This document shows positions 63,696 through 64,000 of a stretch of 64,000 nucleotides of DNA, piece after piece. Position numbers and translations under genes: made by a program. Position 1 is the first letter of the stretch, and each line of letters opens with the position of its first letter. The stretch is from positions 1,364,001 to 1,428,000 of the forward strand of contig NZ_KZ614149.1 in assembly GCF_002886255.1 (NCBI RefSeq), written 5' to 3'. Under the pieces are notes generated by a model. The model ran no database searches. It saw only the letters and a list, made by a program, of their open reading frames with translations, and was not told the DNA's origin. The DNA is from Alteribacillus bidgolensis (GTDB lineage Bacteria > Bacillota > Bacilli > Bacillales > Marinococcaceae).

Positions 63696-64000
63696 TTCGT
63701 TTCTAGTTTAAAAAGTCAGCTGCAGCCGTTTGACTACTTAGTGTTCGGCTTTCACAACAAAATCAATTTGATGATATCTATGCAAAGGGAAACAGACATG
63801 CAAAAAGTTACGTCAATCGTTAATAATACCGTTAAAGAATCTAAACAGAGAAACACTCATCACTTAACTGTAGGAATTGGCAGGCTTTATAAAGGAATGG
63901 AAAATATAAAAAAAGCTATGATGAAGCAAACAAAGCACTTGCCTATTTATCAAAACGAAAGGAAAAAGGGATTATTCATTACGAGGATATTGGGGTAAAT
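63690..64000 (+). pseudogene. PucR/CdaR-type regulator fragment, open at the right edge
   Basis: The plus strand reads LKSQLQPFDYLVFGFHNKIN, LTVGIGRLYKGMENIKK, and after a one-base shift in an A7 run SYDEANKALAYL and GIIHYEDIGVN. This is the GGDEF-like domain before the HTH of purine-catabolism (PucR) and sugar-diacid (CdaR) regulators. The 5' side is truncated where it meets the tyrS fragment. The C-terminal HTH would lie beyond the window, so whether it is complete there cannot be seen. Confidence 0.6.

Noticed and set aside
1..64000. tRNA, rRNA and CRISPR arrays
   Set aside because: No cloverleaf with CCA-like end, rRNA sequence or regular short repeat-spacer pattern was noticed by eye. 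A tRNAscan or CRISPR search could still find something missed.

Overview
The window looks like a chromosomal segment of a low-GC, endospore-forming member of the Bacillaceae. The grounds are the low GC content, Bacillus-type ribosome-binding sites, a CotY/CotZ spore-coat protein, a YmaF protein, an ans operon with AnsR, a sacB-levB pair, AdaA, and a DoxX/YodB-like pair. No rRNA, tRNA, CRISPR array or intact transposase was seen.

Layout. 1-8.3 kb: a methyltransferase N-terminus running off the left edge, AdaA with an amino-acid exporter, an alpha/beta hydrolase fused to regulator debris, then an AEP-type aminotransferase divergent from a MurF-like ligase plus Ddl pair. 8.5-12.5 kb: an IlvD/Edd dehydratase and TctC/TctA transporter operon in which every gene is frameshifted or truncated. 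12.7-17.4 kb: a peptidoglycan-binding secreted protein and an ascorbate-type PTS (regulator-EIIA, EIIB, EIIC). 18-27 kb: DoxX with an HxlR-type regulator, an AbiGi-like protein, an amine-oxidase operon (flavin oxidase, cupin, amidohydrolase, EamA exporter) with a divergent LuxR-type regulator, and a CstA-family transporter. 27-33 kb: housekeeping-type genes and a DrrAB-like ABC exporter. 33-40.5 kb: an asparagine/aspartate cluster (NhaC-type antiporter, asparaginase, aspartase, AnsR, second asparaginase) lying between pieces of a broken glycerol facilitator gene. 40.7-46 kb: lipoteichoic acid synthase, a haloperoxidase-like PAP2 protein, small membrane and secreted proteins, an acyltransferase. 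46.8-54.4 kb: a YesM/YesN two-component pair with an orphan sugar-binding lipoprotein, followed by levansucrase and endolevanase. 55-59 kb: an oxalate/formate-type transporter and a molybdopterin oxidoreductase, each preceded by tandem copies of an RNA hairpin motif overlapping an intrinsic terminator. 59-64 kb: two repeat-rich secreted proteins, spore-coat genes, and a junction of tyrS, redoxin and PucR fragments.

Two themes stand out. First, many intergenic spaces hold short decayed pieces of real genes (sigma-54 activators, glpF, thiC, pstS-like, tyrS, aldo/keto reductase, a YesM-like kinase), often joined end to end, so this region has been heavily rearranged. Second, the leaders of the 55142 and 56723 genes share a tandem structured element that I do not recognise. 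Its closing stem excludes a downstream terminator, which makes it the best candidate here for an undescribed regulatory RNA. The sensor kinase, regulator, binding protein, levansucrase and levanase run is a probable extracellular fructan-sensing and processing island.
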